A stretch of 64,000 bases of DNA from Diadema setosum (lineage: Eukaryota; Echinodermata; Echinoidea; Diadematoida; Diadematidae), in contig CM067069.1 of assembly GCA_033980235.1 (NCBI GenBank), positions 35,951,992 through 36,015,991 of the forward strand, written 5' to 3'. The position numbers were made by a program, and so were the translations under genes. The notes beneath the pieces are model-generated. The model saw nothing but the letters and a program-made list of their open reading frames with translations. It did not search any database and was not told where the DNA came from. This document shows, in pieces, positions 1 to 11,582 of the stretch; positions within the stretch are counted from its first letter, which is position 1, and every line of letters begins with the position of its first letter.

Positions 1-780
1 AGAACGGACGTGGGTAGTATGTAGCGGGGATGTTAAATGGATGTTCATCGGAAGCCTAGCGGATGAAAGCGGATGAAAGGGGATGACAGCTCCGAAGGGG
101 TTACCGGAGATAATTGCGAAACGGACGCATAGCAGAAAAAGCGGATGCAGAGTGGATGCAGAGCGGATGCAGAGCGGATACAGAGGGGATGCTTTCGAAA
201 TGCTTTATATACGAGATGCATACGCTTACATCCTTTCTATTAACGTGCTGTTAACGATGTAAAGACGTTCCACGTACCATATCTTTACTCCCTCTTTCCG
301 TTTTTAGCTGCAGCGGATTTGAGTTGCGAGGATGCCCAGAGGATGCCCAGAGGATGCAGCGGACGTTTAAGGGATGCCGCACGGACATACAACGTTTGTT
401 GCTCGTATGTCGCGGATTTACATCGTACACAGCGGAAAGTTCATCCGTTCTAAAAGTTTTAAGCAGCTTAAAACTTTTTGCGCGGATGAAATCACAGTGG
501 ACGGATGCTCGATGGATAGAGCGGATGAAACACGTATGCGATGGGTACACAGCGGATTCGTAGCGTTTTCCAACGGATGGCAAGATTTTTTGTACGCTTT
601 ACATCCTCTTTGCATCCGTAAGTGCAGTGGGACCGGGCCTTTAGCGCACAACTATTCCGAATCGTTCGTGTTTGGCGACGATAGCTGCAAATTTTCGATA
701 TCGATCAGTGAACTTGTGATTCCATTGGGATCTTCAGCATTTTCCCTGTATGTGAGTGGGATTTCATTAGAATTTCAGTG
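1..780. repeat. GCGGATG-rich palindromic repeat, truncated by window edge
   Basis: GCGGATGCAGA-like units are reiterated between 60 and 200 and again near 330-360. The block around 452-478 is a perfect palindrome (AAAAGTTTTAAG, CAG, then its complement) flanked by diverged inverted copies of a TTCATCCG motif out to about 560. This looks like the subterminal or central part of a non-autonomous DNA transposon. No ends are identified. Confidence 0.5.
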
Positions 781-807
781 ACGAAATGTGATTCAAATAT
801 GCACAAG

Positions 808-881
808 CATTAACTATGACGAGGTGCGAGTCACCAAGTATACTTGGGTGACCGGTGACCCGCACCTCGCCATAGTTAATG
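808..881. repeat. Short hairpin, 28-bp arms
   Basis: Arms 808-835 and 854-881 are complementary with two mismatches, separated by an 18-base loop that itself contains AAGTATACTT. The structure would extrude as a stable hairpin. It looks like a miniature foldback or a deletion relic of one. Confidence 0.75.
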
Positions 882-1238
882 TTTATGAGCAGCCGGTGAG
901 CTGCTCTTGGTGTATTGAGTCCCATTTTACAAGTAATAGTTTCACTAAAGCCCTCTGCATCCTGTGATTTTGACACTTCAAACGATGTCGGGAGTCTTTG
1001 CTCTCACCTGCAGGATTATCATGATCAAACTTTACATGTTATACAATGTTGCATCGCAGAAAATTGCCATTTAATGGTCATGCCGGAAAGTGTAAAGTAG
1101 TGTGCGATACATACAAGTGGCTTCCCTTTTTGAACATCCTAGCTAGCCACATCAATTAGATATAATGCAAATACGGTCACCTTCATCCATTCGCTGCCAC
1201 CCCAATTCGCGCAAACCATCCGTCCAGGCAGGAGAGGC

Positions 1239-1239
<1 letters not shown>

Positions 1240-1269
<30 letters not shown>
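1240..1269. repeat. (GT)n microsatellite
   Basis: About 15 uninterrupted GT units. The flanks to 1515 show nothing else. Confidence 0.9.
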
Positions 1270-1272
<3 letters not shown>

Positions 1273-1515
1273 ATGCGTGTAGTGGCTGCTGTGCCCGGTA
1301 TTATGGTAAACTGGTATATATGTACATGTACAAAATACAGACAGGAACAGACTGGCGGATCGTTAAAAGATTTTTGTGGACTGTAGTTTTGTTGTTTTTC
1401 GTTCATTATTTCACAGAATAATTTCGCCAAGGACAGTGGACATACAATTGTACATGTACAGTATAGACGTCTAGTGTACATGCCCTCTGCAATACAGTAC
1501 ATGTAGGTTACTAGT

Positions 1516-4500
1516 AATTGGGTCAATCCATGTCAAATCATCCAGTGCTTGTCACCCGACCCCCTCCGATTTTCTTTAAAATCGCACCAAATGTTCCCCA
1601 AAGTGTCTGACGGAAAATCCCAAAATATTTTGCCCCAAGGTCAATTGGTTGCTAAGATACAGCCTCACATAGCAACCGGTGCGCATTCAGAAAAATTGGT
1701 TAAAAGAAAATTAGGCATTTTTGATTGATTGTGGTGGCATGGATATTTATGCAAAAGTGTTCATTTTCTGGAAATTGAGAGAACTTTATAGTCTTTGCAA
1801 GAAAATTTGACTGTGACGCGAAATTGACTTTTCCTTAACGTGCACGAGGTCACCGAAAATGGTGTTAAATGTTAATTTCCAAAATTTTGATGCCAATTTA
1901 GAGGCTAATATCTTCACATTTCATCACCTTAGGTTCTAAAATATTATGTTGTTGAAGGCTTTGACTTGCTCAGTAATTTTGAAAAAAATTGGTGCATTCA
2001 TGCCCACCGTTTTTACGGAGAGCGCCCTCAAAGTTGACAAAAATGAAAAATGTGCCAAATTCAAGGTCACGGATCACCCTTCGTCCCACCTAGGAATGGC
2101 ACCAATTTTTGTGTATTGATTAACATTTACCTATATTATCTTGGGTTACCAAAGAAATTTTGCTCCCGAAATGTTCAATGGCAAATTTACCCTACCGAAA
2201 ATGGTCGTAAATGGCCAAATTCCCATGTAATATCACATATTGGGTTTAGAGGACATTTCAAATGTCCACACTTTCAAGATGAAAAGGCCTAGCCCTGTGA
2301 TATTTGCAGTAGAGATAGTCTGTTATACATATTTTAGTAATATATACCACAAAACACTTTCATTACATAATGATTACCTTGAAATTTAATCCAAATTTTG
2401 ATAAAAACAATAAATTGCTCCATTTTTCTCATTGCACTGCTATGTAATACGAGTTTTGTAACACTTTTCACCGAGCAATATTTCAAGAATTATGAAAGCT
2501 GACAGCCTACCACATTAAGGTTCTTAAGTATTTGTGCTCTTCTTTCAGATTTTGTGTCAATTTGATCATGAATGTTATACCCTTGACCTTGAAGTGCTTC
2601 TAAAAATAGCTGTAAATTTGTTAACTACAAACCTACACACATGACAGGTGTATTATGGCATGCTATACTTGTGATTCTTTCACAAACACAAAAGCTTTTT
2701 ATGGTGTAAATGTATATACTGGAATTAATCTATATACATGCTTGCAAGATATGTTACAACTAATTACTTTGTTCTGACAATGACCCTCAATTTCAATCAA
2801 AAAAGGGGACAGTAATATTTTGTGATTTTGTGTGCATTTCCTATGGAAAATAGTGCTTTGTGGTGAAACTCATAAAAACTTGACCATTTTTACTATCTAT
2901 CACTTTGATTAATTCTATTGTAGTTATGTTAGAAAAGTGGGCTGTGACAATTTCCAATAAAAAAAAAATGGTTATGATGTAGAAAATAGAAAAACAAAAA
3001 AATACATAAGAAATTCCAAAAACAAGAAAATACATAAGAATTGAAATGATTTTGGAAGTTTTCATAAGGTACAGAACAAATCCCCCGAAAAAGAAGACTC
3101 TCAGTCCTTTGAATGTGCGTTTCACAGGCTAGAATAAAAGTCTTATTATGTTGGGCGCAATGTTCATAATTATCAGCTATTATTACGTACTTAAATACAG
3201 GTCTTTATGGAGAGGAATAGGCATTTCTCATGATTTTGAAGGTCATAAATCGAGGGTCATTATCAGAACAAAGTAATTGATTGTAACATATCTTGCAAGC
3301 ATGTATAGATTAATTCCAGTATATACATTTACACCATAAAAAGCTTTTGTGTTTGTGAAAGAATCACAAGTATAGCATGCCATAATACACCTGTCATTTG
3401 TGTAGGTTTGTAGTTAACAAATTTACAGCTATTTTTAGAAGCACTTCAAGGTCAAGGGTATAACATTCATGATCAAATAGACACAAAATCTGAAAGAAGA
3501 GCACAAAAACTTAAAGGGTGTGTACAGTTCTGGTCGAGGTGAAGATTTAGCTTTTAACATTTTGTGAGATATTCAGAAATCACTATGAGATGTCAAAGAG
3601 CATGCAGTTCTAAGGGGTATCAAAAGTTTATTCGATGAAAATCGGTTTTGAAATGGCTGAGATATCCAAAAACAAGGTGAAACAAAGAGATACTAATAAA
3701 GTTGGGGCATGTCGCCTTTTATTATTAGCACTTTTTTGGATATCTCAGCCATTTGAAAACCAATTTTCATCAAATAAACGTTGAATCCTTCTTAAAATTA
3801 CATGCTCTTTCATATTTCATAGAAGGCTTTTCATTATCTCACTTTCAATAGGAATGTTCAAAACATGAATCCCTACCTCAACCAGTACTGTACAGTCCCT
3901 TTAAGAACCTTAATGTGGTAGGCTGTCAGCTTTCATAATTCTTGAAATATTGCTCGGTGAAAAGTGTTACAAAACATGTATTACATAATATAATGTATGC
4001 AGTGCAATGAGGAAAATGGAGCAATTAATTGTTTTTATCAAAATTTGGATTAAATTTCAAGGTCATTGTTATGTAATGAAAGTGTTTTGTGGTATATATT
4101 ACTAAAATATGTATAACAGACTATCTCTACTGCAAATATCACAGGGCTAGGCCTTTTTATCTTGAAAGCCTGGACATTTGAAATGTCCTCTAAACCCAAT
4201 ATGTGATATTACATGGGAATTTTGCCATTTACGACCATTTTCAGTAGGGTAAATTTGCCATTGAACATTTCGGGAGCAAAATTTCTTTGGTAACCCAAGA
4301 TAATATAGGTAAATGTCTATCAATACACAAAAATTGGTGCCATTCCTTGGTGGGACGAAGGGTGACCTTGAATTTGGCACATTTTTCATTTTTGTCAACT
4401 TTGAGGGCGCTCTCCATAAAAACGGTGGGCATGAATGCGTCAATTTTTTTGTCAAAATTACTGAGCAAGTCAAAACCTTCAACAGCATAATATTTTAGAA

Positions 4501-4928
4501 CCTAAGGTGATGAAATGTGGAAGATATTAGCCTCTAAATATGCATCAAAATTTTGGAAATTAACATTTAACACCATTTTCGGTGACCTCGTGCACGTTAA
4601 CGAAAAGTCAATTTCGCGTCACAGTCAGATTTTCTTGCAAAGACTATAAAGTTCTCTCAATTTCCTGAAAATGAACACTTTTACATAAATGTCCATGCCA
4701 CCACAATCAATCAAAAATGCCTAATTTTCTTTTAACCAATTTTTCTGAATGTGCACCGGTTGCTATGTGAGGCTGTATCTTAGCAACCAATTGACCTTGG
4801 GGCAAAATATTCTGGGATTTTCCGTCAGACACTTTGGGGAACATTTGGTGCGATTTTAAAGAAAATCGGAGGGGATCGGGTGACAACTTTTCTGAAAATT
4901 GGATGATTTGAAGTGGATTGACCCAATT
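1516..4928. mobile_element. Long-TIR DNA transposon, 3.4 kb, no transposase
   Basis: The ends read AATTGGGTCAATCCA and its complement, and about 1.27 kb at each side are near-identical inverted arms (1516-2790 and 3246-4928). The flanks show AGT at 1513-1515 and 4929-4931; a TA target reading is also possible. The right arm is interrupted at 3515-3900 by a TTAA MITE that the left arm lacks, giving an insertion order. The short middle (2.8-3.2 kb) encodes nothing recognisable. Short open stretches in both arms mirror each other and are not genes. Confidence 0.8.
3515..3900. mobile_element. TTAA-flanked MITE, copy 1 (386 bp)
   Basis: The element begins AGGGTGTGTACAG and ends CTGTACAGTCCCT, with TTAA at 3511-3514 and 3901-3904. 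It sits inside the right arm of the long-TIR element. The same family recurs at 5,528. The TTAA target and AGGG termini suggest Kolobok or piggyBac-type mobilisation; the family assignment is inference. Confidence 0.8.
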
Positions 4929-4931
4929 AGT

Positions 4932-5523
4932 GATCCCCTGCTTGAGATATAATGCCATATCCATCCATTTAAAATCATGAATGAAGGATGAAAGTTTTAA
5001 CTGTGGAGTTGCGTTTTCTGTTGACATTGCATGCCATGCATGCACACAGCACAGCACCCCTGTCTCTGCTCAATCACGCTGCGCACTGGGGGAAGGGCAT
5101 CAGAGCAATGGTGTGGTGTGGTGTACTGTTAAGTGCTTTCATTACACACACACACGTATCGACACATGCACACACATCCAACACAACCCGCGGTGCCTGA
5201 TAGGTACTCAAATTTGCATGATGCCGAACATACAGTTGTACATTTAATGTAAAACCCCCTAACCATTAGATTCCTATTAATCCTAATTTGCATACGCTGT
5301 GCTGACTCTGGTCTAGAGTTCTACGTGTGTGGAAATAGAGTTCTAATGAGCAAGATGAGTGTTTCTTTTTGTAGATGCTCTTCTGTGAGAAACCTAAGTC
5401 TGACCTTCTGCCCTCCTACATGTATTTGTGCATTGTACATTTGTATTCTTTCTTTCTTTCTTTCTATCTTCTTCTACAGTGTAAGTCCCCTCAAGATTTA
5501 ACAGAACCATACAGTGTACCACT
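4932..5523. other. Spacer between repeats
   Basis: Contains a CA-rich patch near 5,145-5,180 and a TTTC patch at 5,450. No gene or clear element seen. Confidence 0.6.
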
Positions 5524-5527
5524 TTAA

Positions 5528-5914
5528 AGGGACTGTACAGTACTGGTTGAGGTGGGGATTCATGTTTTGAACATTCCTACACCCTAAGTGAGATAATGAA
5601 AAGCCTGCAATATGAAATATGGTATTGAGCATGTAATTTTAAGAAGGATTCAACGTTTACAGTTTGGTTTTCAAATGGCTGAGATATCCAAAAAAATGAT
5701 AATAATAAAAGGCGACATGCCACAACTTTATTAGGTTCTCTTTGTTTCACCTTGTTTTTGGATATCTCAGCCATTTCAAAACCGATTTTCATCGAATAAA
5801 CTTTTGATACCCCTTAGAACTGCATGCTCTTTGACATCTCATAGAGGGGTTTCTGAATATCTCGCAAAACGTTAAAAGCTAAATTCTCACCTCGACCAGA
5901 ACTCTACACACCCT
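5528..5914. mobile_element. TTAA-flanked MITE, copy 2 (387 bp, inverted relative to copy 1)
   Basis: It is the same family as 3515-3900 in the opposite orientation: it begins AGGGACTGTACAG and ends CTACACACCCT. TTAA occurs at 5524-5527 and 5915-5918. Confidence 0.8.
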
Positions 5915-5976
5915 TTAAACATTTAGTGTACATAGTTGTATGCCGTATAGGTGTACATGGGCCATTCTCAGATTAA

Positions 5977-6335
5977 AGGCATAATTTACCATTTGCAGAT
6001 GAAACAAAAACCCAGCATTAGTGCTTTAAAATAGTTGTAAAATGCGAGTCAGGGATAGAAACAACCACTGTAAAAATTTTAATCCGTATAATAGATGTTA
6101 AGTGTTGTTAAATACACAAAATGTGAACAATAGTTATAATAAGAATGGTTCCAGACTAAACCGTATACAGTTACGGTTTATTGAGAAAAACTCTGATATC
6201 TCCTTATATTTTAGGCTTTATTGCGAAAATTTTATATGGCAGAATGTTTTGTGACATAACAGACCTACACATATGCACCAAATGTGATATCTTGAACATT
6301 TTTTAAATCACTGCTCCCAAAGGTAAACAGGACCT
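5977..6335. mobile_element. Second TTAA MITE family (359 bp)
   Basis: TTAA at 5973-5976 and 6336-6339 flanks an element whose ends, AGGCATAATTTACC and GGTAAACAGGACCT, are imperfect inverted repeats. No coding capacity. Confidence 0.7.
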
Positions 6336-6339
6336 TTAA

Positions 6340-9300
6340 GTGTTCAATTCCATGTGAGTAAAGCCGAAAAATCAACCACAAATAATACATTCAAAGATGT
6401 GTTTTCGGAAACTTCAAAACCGTTCAAATACGAAACAAAAAGTGGAACATTCTAAATGATGACCATTCACTGAGTAAAAATGAATTGAAATAGAGCATCA
6501 TATTTGATTTTTGATCACCAATCAGATACATTATTGTACGTTACCGCAAATTTACATGATGTAATGGACTCCTAACTCTGAATTGAATTTATTGTTTTGA
6601 TCCAATTTCTGTTCAGGAAAAGACATTCTGTCCCCCCTATTAAAGATATTGGGGTTTTTCAAGAGGTAAAGATGTACGTAATATTTAAACTATGAAATGT
6701 AGCGGAAAAGAGCCCTAAATGTGAAAGCTGAGTTCTTCATTCACAGAATATTCTCATCTTACGTCTGAATGTATTTACATGTACCCATCTGACTATAAAT
6801 ATTCATTAAGTTTTGATGGATAATGCAAACAAGGTTTAAAAAAAATATTTTTGCAGGCACTTAGAAGGAAGTAGGTACAGTTTCTATGAACTCGATATGC
6901 TAAACAGTTATTTGACCTATGGTAACGTATTTGGCTCATCCATTTTCATGAAAATGAATGAATAATTGTACAACTTATCAATGAATCTTGAGTAGTTCTT
7001 CATATGTTGAAAAACACTACAATAAATATGCAACAGAACACTGAAACTTTTCTCGGAAGCGTTTCATAAACTACTTTTTACTCTTTCAATGTTTGGTAAC
7101 GTATCTGGCGTGCCGTAAATGAATCTTTCGGTGAAGTTACAGAGCAATTTCTACTGAATATTCTTCATTTGAACATAACTTTAATTTTTTATGGAAGCGT
7201 CATTCTATGCAGAATTGTTTTATGAACACTTTGTTTTACATAACATTATTTGTCACCGTGGGTGCCCTGAATTATACGTAACGTACAATAGTGTATCTGC
7301 TAAATCTGAAAAGCAAAAAACTGATATGCTGAATCTTAGCTTCGTCTTGTAAAATAAACGTTAAAAGTTGTTGCATAGAATATAAAAGTGGCTGGGTTTT
7401 ATAGAATAGAACATTGGAGTTTATGAGCACACAACGATTTGTTTGTAAAAACATTAAACAATTTCTTTTCAGCATTTTGATTATGTGGTAACGTATCTGT
7501 CGGAAAACTTGGCATTAAGTTGTGAGACACTGACGCAGAAAGAAAAATCATGTGAAGTGTTGCTCTTTTTCACCTCTCTGTTCTTTTGGTGTAAGAATAT
7601 AATCCTGAGGTCCAACAAAACGAAGCATGTAATGTGTAGGGATGAATCTTGACCAGATTTGATCCCCAGAAAGCACAATACCAATGAGCAAAATTTGGTC
7701 ACGTATCTGGGATAACGTATCTGTGGTAACGTATATGGTCGATCATATTATGAGAGCGATATCTACCTAATATTTCTCACTGGTGTCACAAATGTACACA
7801 CAAGTAGTTATGTACATGTATCAAGGCTGTATGCATGGTTGTTTTAATGTGTATGTACACAGGTGGACCAGATTAATGGAGAACATTCTACAGCCTGTAT
7901 ATGATATACACTTGTAGATATAGTACATACAGGCTGACCAGATCAGTGGAGAATTTTCTATGTAGTATACAATGTAGCTACAGTAGGTGTAACATGTATG
8001 CATGTGACAGGAAATACATTATAGCTCACTCAATCTAGAATGATTTCACCCATTCTAGAAAATTCTAGGAAGTGCTGGCTGAGTGAGGCACTGCCCTTGT
8101 AGCCCAATGTGATTGGTAGTTAATTTTGGCAATGATGTTATGCACATACAGTATTAGGCAGTGAGTCATCCAGGATTCCTGGAATTTGGACTTGCTAGTA
8201 TGTTCAGGTATGTAGCCCCAGGTTGGAGAAAATTACTAGAAAGGGGTGAATGGATATAAAAGCCGGAGAAATTCTGAGGTAGGCAGAGTACCCAACACCT
8301 CTGCTCTGAGAGTTACGTCACTTCTGGCTCTGAAGCGACTTGTTATAGTCAGTCCCGTGTTACAATGTACCTGCTGACCTGCTATACAAACTGTGTTTGT
8401 GGAGATAAGGCCTGGGAGACATTTTGCCTGCAGAGAATTAATTTGCCTACGTTGGAGATAGACTCCATATTTTAGTGTCAACGGACATTATTACGGCAAA
8501 GCTGTGACGGGCTGGATTCCTCGCTGGACATTATAAAGTGAATCATCATTCAACGCCTCAACTGGACGTGGTCGTCATAACGTCTGGATTTTACACGTTT
8601 CGCTGTGAACATTATACCGTGGACATCTATCGTGGATTTTACCCTGGATTTATACTGTGGATTAATGCAACCTGTGCCTTTGGAGTTACGTCGGAGGAAT
8701 CATTCATCGGTGCGTCAAGGATCATTCATCGGTGCATCGAACATCGTATCTGAACATTTTCAAAGGACTACTTGATAACATAATATGTAAGTGATTCTAT
8801 TACCGATTTGTAATTGTTTCTATTGATCATTATTGTACTGATGTGAAAACCGATTACGAGTCTGTACCCACAATATTGCTGTTAATAAACCGCCTGAACA
8901 TTAGTTGATTGTTTCTTTTGTGCGATCATTCTCAGAGTGATTGTGGTCGTAACACTGGTACTGAACTTTAATGTTGAATCGATGCGTCATTCCGAGGAGT
9001 AATGTATAATATACAATTTGTCTGACATTGCAATATCTGTCGCAGTGGGTGGCGTGAAAAGTATGTAACGTACACATGTATCTGTCCAAATAAAAGTGTA
9101 GAAAACCGATATTTCAAACATTGTACCGTATTCTCAATAAAGAGCTGTTGCACAAAAAATCTAAGTACTTGCAATGTATGAAGTATATCCTCAGGGTTTC
9201 ATATACACAGGGTCATTGCATAGTCTTGTTATTTTCGCAATGCTGTAACATTAAAGAAACTGGTAACGTATCTGGCGGTGAACTTGGCAACAGGTTTCAA

Positions 9301-9500
9301 AAGGCTATAAAAAAAGAAGTCAATAAACATTTTGGAACTTTTTGAGTATTGTGATTAGCACATATGATATGCTCATCGTCCATGAAAATGATATTTGGAA
9401 AGTGTGTTTGTGGACGGAGAGGAGCAATAAAACATAATTCTGAAATAGCCGGCGACACTGCCTTTTGGGGGTCTTAACGAAGTTTAACAGCAAAATTTTA
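6340..9500 (+). repeat. Region with dispersed GGTAACGTATCTG motifs
   Basis: GGTAACGTATCTG or close variants occur at 6921, 7095, 7487, 7698, 7711, 7725 and 9262, all in one orientation. Such reiteration is typical of subterminal transposase-binding sites. An LTR-like unit (8003-8954) sits between the copies. No gene seen. Confidence 0.45.
8003..8954 (+). mobile_element. Probable solo LTR, Gypsy-like
   Basis: The segment begins TGTGACAGG and ends GTAACA. It has TATAAAA at about 8,254, a long non-coding transcribed-looking stretch, and AATAAA at about 8,884, followed by a GT-rich tract. TGG follows directly after CACT at the end, which could be the start of a primer-binding site. No second LTR, gag or pol is seen and no clear 5-bp duplication, so the call is tentative. 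Confidence 0.4.
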
Positions 9501-11400
9501 TACAAAAAGGCAGACAACCGCATTTGATCGTGTTTATTTTTATCAAATAAAGTCCTCGTGATATATTATAAACATTTTAATAGTATCTAATAGGTTTCAG
9601 GGAACCGCAAACTGTCATGGAATGTCGGCGACACCAAAATTCCGTATTTGAACGCTTTTACTGAGAATGGGCCATATGTACTGTGTATGTGGATTTTGCG
9701 TGGATGCATTTTTTCTATTTCTGTTTGTGCATGTGTGTGATACGTTTAGGCCTACATTGTACAGTGTACTTCTGTACACATCTCCTGTGTAGATACAATT
9801 GTACAAGGTGTACATGGTATCTCAAATCCTGGAAACGCTAATTGACAAAAGAAAAGAAAAAGAAACTTAATATGTAATAGATTATTAGTTGGTCCATTTT
9901 CGTTGTGTTGATGTACACTACACCAGTTGTACGCGGTATAAAAATTAATATTGGATTAGCTTGGAGGGACAGGAGGGATGTGAAAAAGTACAATGTACAT
10001 AATTTGTGTCGTGATGATGCTAGCTTTGTTGGGGAATATGAGGGTCAAATTATTTTTTTTTTCTTGAATTTATAGTTTTCATCTTCACTCTAAATGTGAC
10101 CCGCTACAACAGAAGGATTCGTACATTGTTATGATTTTCTAAAAATGACATGATGTTATTCCCTGGCCTTACTCTCCCACTTTAATTTCATATACTGTAT
10201 ATGTAAACACGACTCATAAAAGTACTTGGTTGCAGAGATATTGATGATTTCATGAGACCATGTTGAGTGGTCTAGGAAATCAGTGTTTCAAGAAAATTGC
10301 CCTCGAAGTTACGATGCAATCGTGATCAAGGGGAGGTACAGCTGTATTCTAGTTTTCACCTCTTAACAATAGGTCGGCTCATAGCAACCTCTATGATGTT
10401 CATTCAAGTGTAGCGCCAGTGGTCTACGCTTGACCAATCAGTAACCATGATGCCACGCACTGACCACTGATCACTCCCTCGTTGCTAGGGGCGGAGTCTA
10501 TCTGCGGCGCTAAATCCATATCTTCGGACATGTTGCTGTTCCATTGGAAGACGGAAAATCATAGCCCAGAAAAATGCTAATTTTTTGCCTTTCCTTTGAT
10601 GATTTAGCTTTTAAATTTCGGCAGATGATAAACGAAACTATGCCAATGACAGAAATTTGATGGTTTTGACCGATTTTGATGACCTGACTTCAAGCTTGAT
10701 TTTCTCGGTTCAGCCGTCGGCAACTTTCGGGTCCTTTTGTTGCTGCGGGGACATATCACAAATGTGTACAAAACCTTTATCAAACCTCATGTACTGTACA
10801 ATGTACATACTTTACAGTCAGTGTGTAAGATCATGTACAGTGTAAATAGACTGAGAAGAAAGGATGTTTAAAAGTTTTCCAGTAGGCAAATAAAGTTCTT
10901 AGAATTTAAACTTGAAATGCATGGTTGTGATGTCATGCAATTTCAAAATGTAAATTCAGCATGGTGTACACTGTAGGTGTAGTGATAAACAATGTTGTTA
11001 ATGACACTGTACAGTACAACACTTGTATGAGGCCTGCTGTTTGGAATGTCAGAGCTCAGGGTGAAAAAAATATTTGTAGCTGGATGCAGAAGAGCAGAAA
11101 ATTACTGTGAAAGCCAAGCATTTTAGCTGGAAATGAGGAGAGTTTAGCAACTTCATGAACAGTTCTCACCATGTTGCATTTCTCTCTCTCTTTATGATGG
11201 TGATCTGCAGAAACTGAACCCAGTACCTGTACGTGTGTTCAGATTTTGTCTTCATTAGTTTTATGCTCTTCCAACATCACAGGCATCCGGTTAACATTGA
11301 CAAAGACACAGCCACAGGAGGTCATTCAAGCCAACATTCTGACCATGTACATGTAGTGCAGCGGACTGTCCTAAGTCCACTCTCTGGCATGACACATTAG
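9500..11400. other. Upstream region, little structure
   Basis: AT-rich DNA with many TGTACA words and no convincing coding pattern. The CCAAT/GC-box block at 10.4 kb is the only notable item. Confidence 0.5.
10431..10511 (+). promoter_or_regulatory. CCAAT and GC-box cluster upstream of betaglycan (tentative)
   Basis: ACCAATCAG at about 10,433 and GGGGCGGAG at 10,488-10,496 lie 1 kb upstream of the signal-peptide exon on the sense strand. The block is also bounded by TAGCGCC and GGCGCTA, so it may be a small inverted-repeat element and not the promoter. No TATA box or initiator could be assigned. Confidence 0.25.
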
Positions 11401-11488
11401 AGGGGGAGTGAAGGGAGCCTTGAGGAGACTCCAAAGGATCACATAGGGGGAGTGAAGGTAGCCTTGAGGAGACTCCAAAGGATCACGT
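11401..11488 (+). repeat. 44-bp direct tandem duplication in putative 5' UTR
   Basis: A 44-bp unit beginning AGGGGGAGTGAAGG is present twice in a row (starts 11401 and 11445) with few differences. It ends about 50 bases before the betaglycan start codon, so it is probably transcribed in the leader or lies in the proximal promoter. Confidence 0.7.
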
Positions 11489-11539
11489 TCAACAGGTCGG
11501 CCTCGTCATCACTGCTTGCAGTATCGGCTTGATCTCAAG

Positions 11540-11582
11540 ATGAATGCAATCATCATTTCAGTAATCATCTTTGTCAGTCATG
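11540..11582 (+). CDS. TGFBR3: Betaglycan exon 1: signal peptide
   Basis: The ATG at 11540 opens a short exon encoding MNAIIISVIIFVSH plus one base. The donor is GTATGT at 11583. Joined to exon 2 it reads on as VSA-ATKQQTC, giving a hydrophobic core followed by a plausible signal-peptidase site after VSA. This places the N-terminus in the secretory pathway, as required for an ectodomain receptor. There is no basic residue before the hydrophobic stretch, which is slightly unusual. I chose this start because it lies just upstream of a good donor whose phase (1) matches the next acceptor, and because the resulting leader has a normal length. The upstream transcript structure is not resolved. Confidence 0.75.

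Noticed and set aside
2050..2292. 80-residue frame mirrored at 4147-4488
   Set aside because: Both lie in the inverted arms of the long-TIR element and do not resemble any transposase. The open frames are not longer than expected in such DNA.
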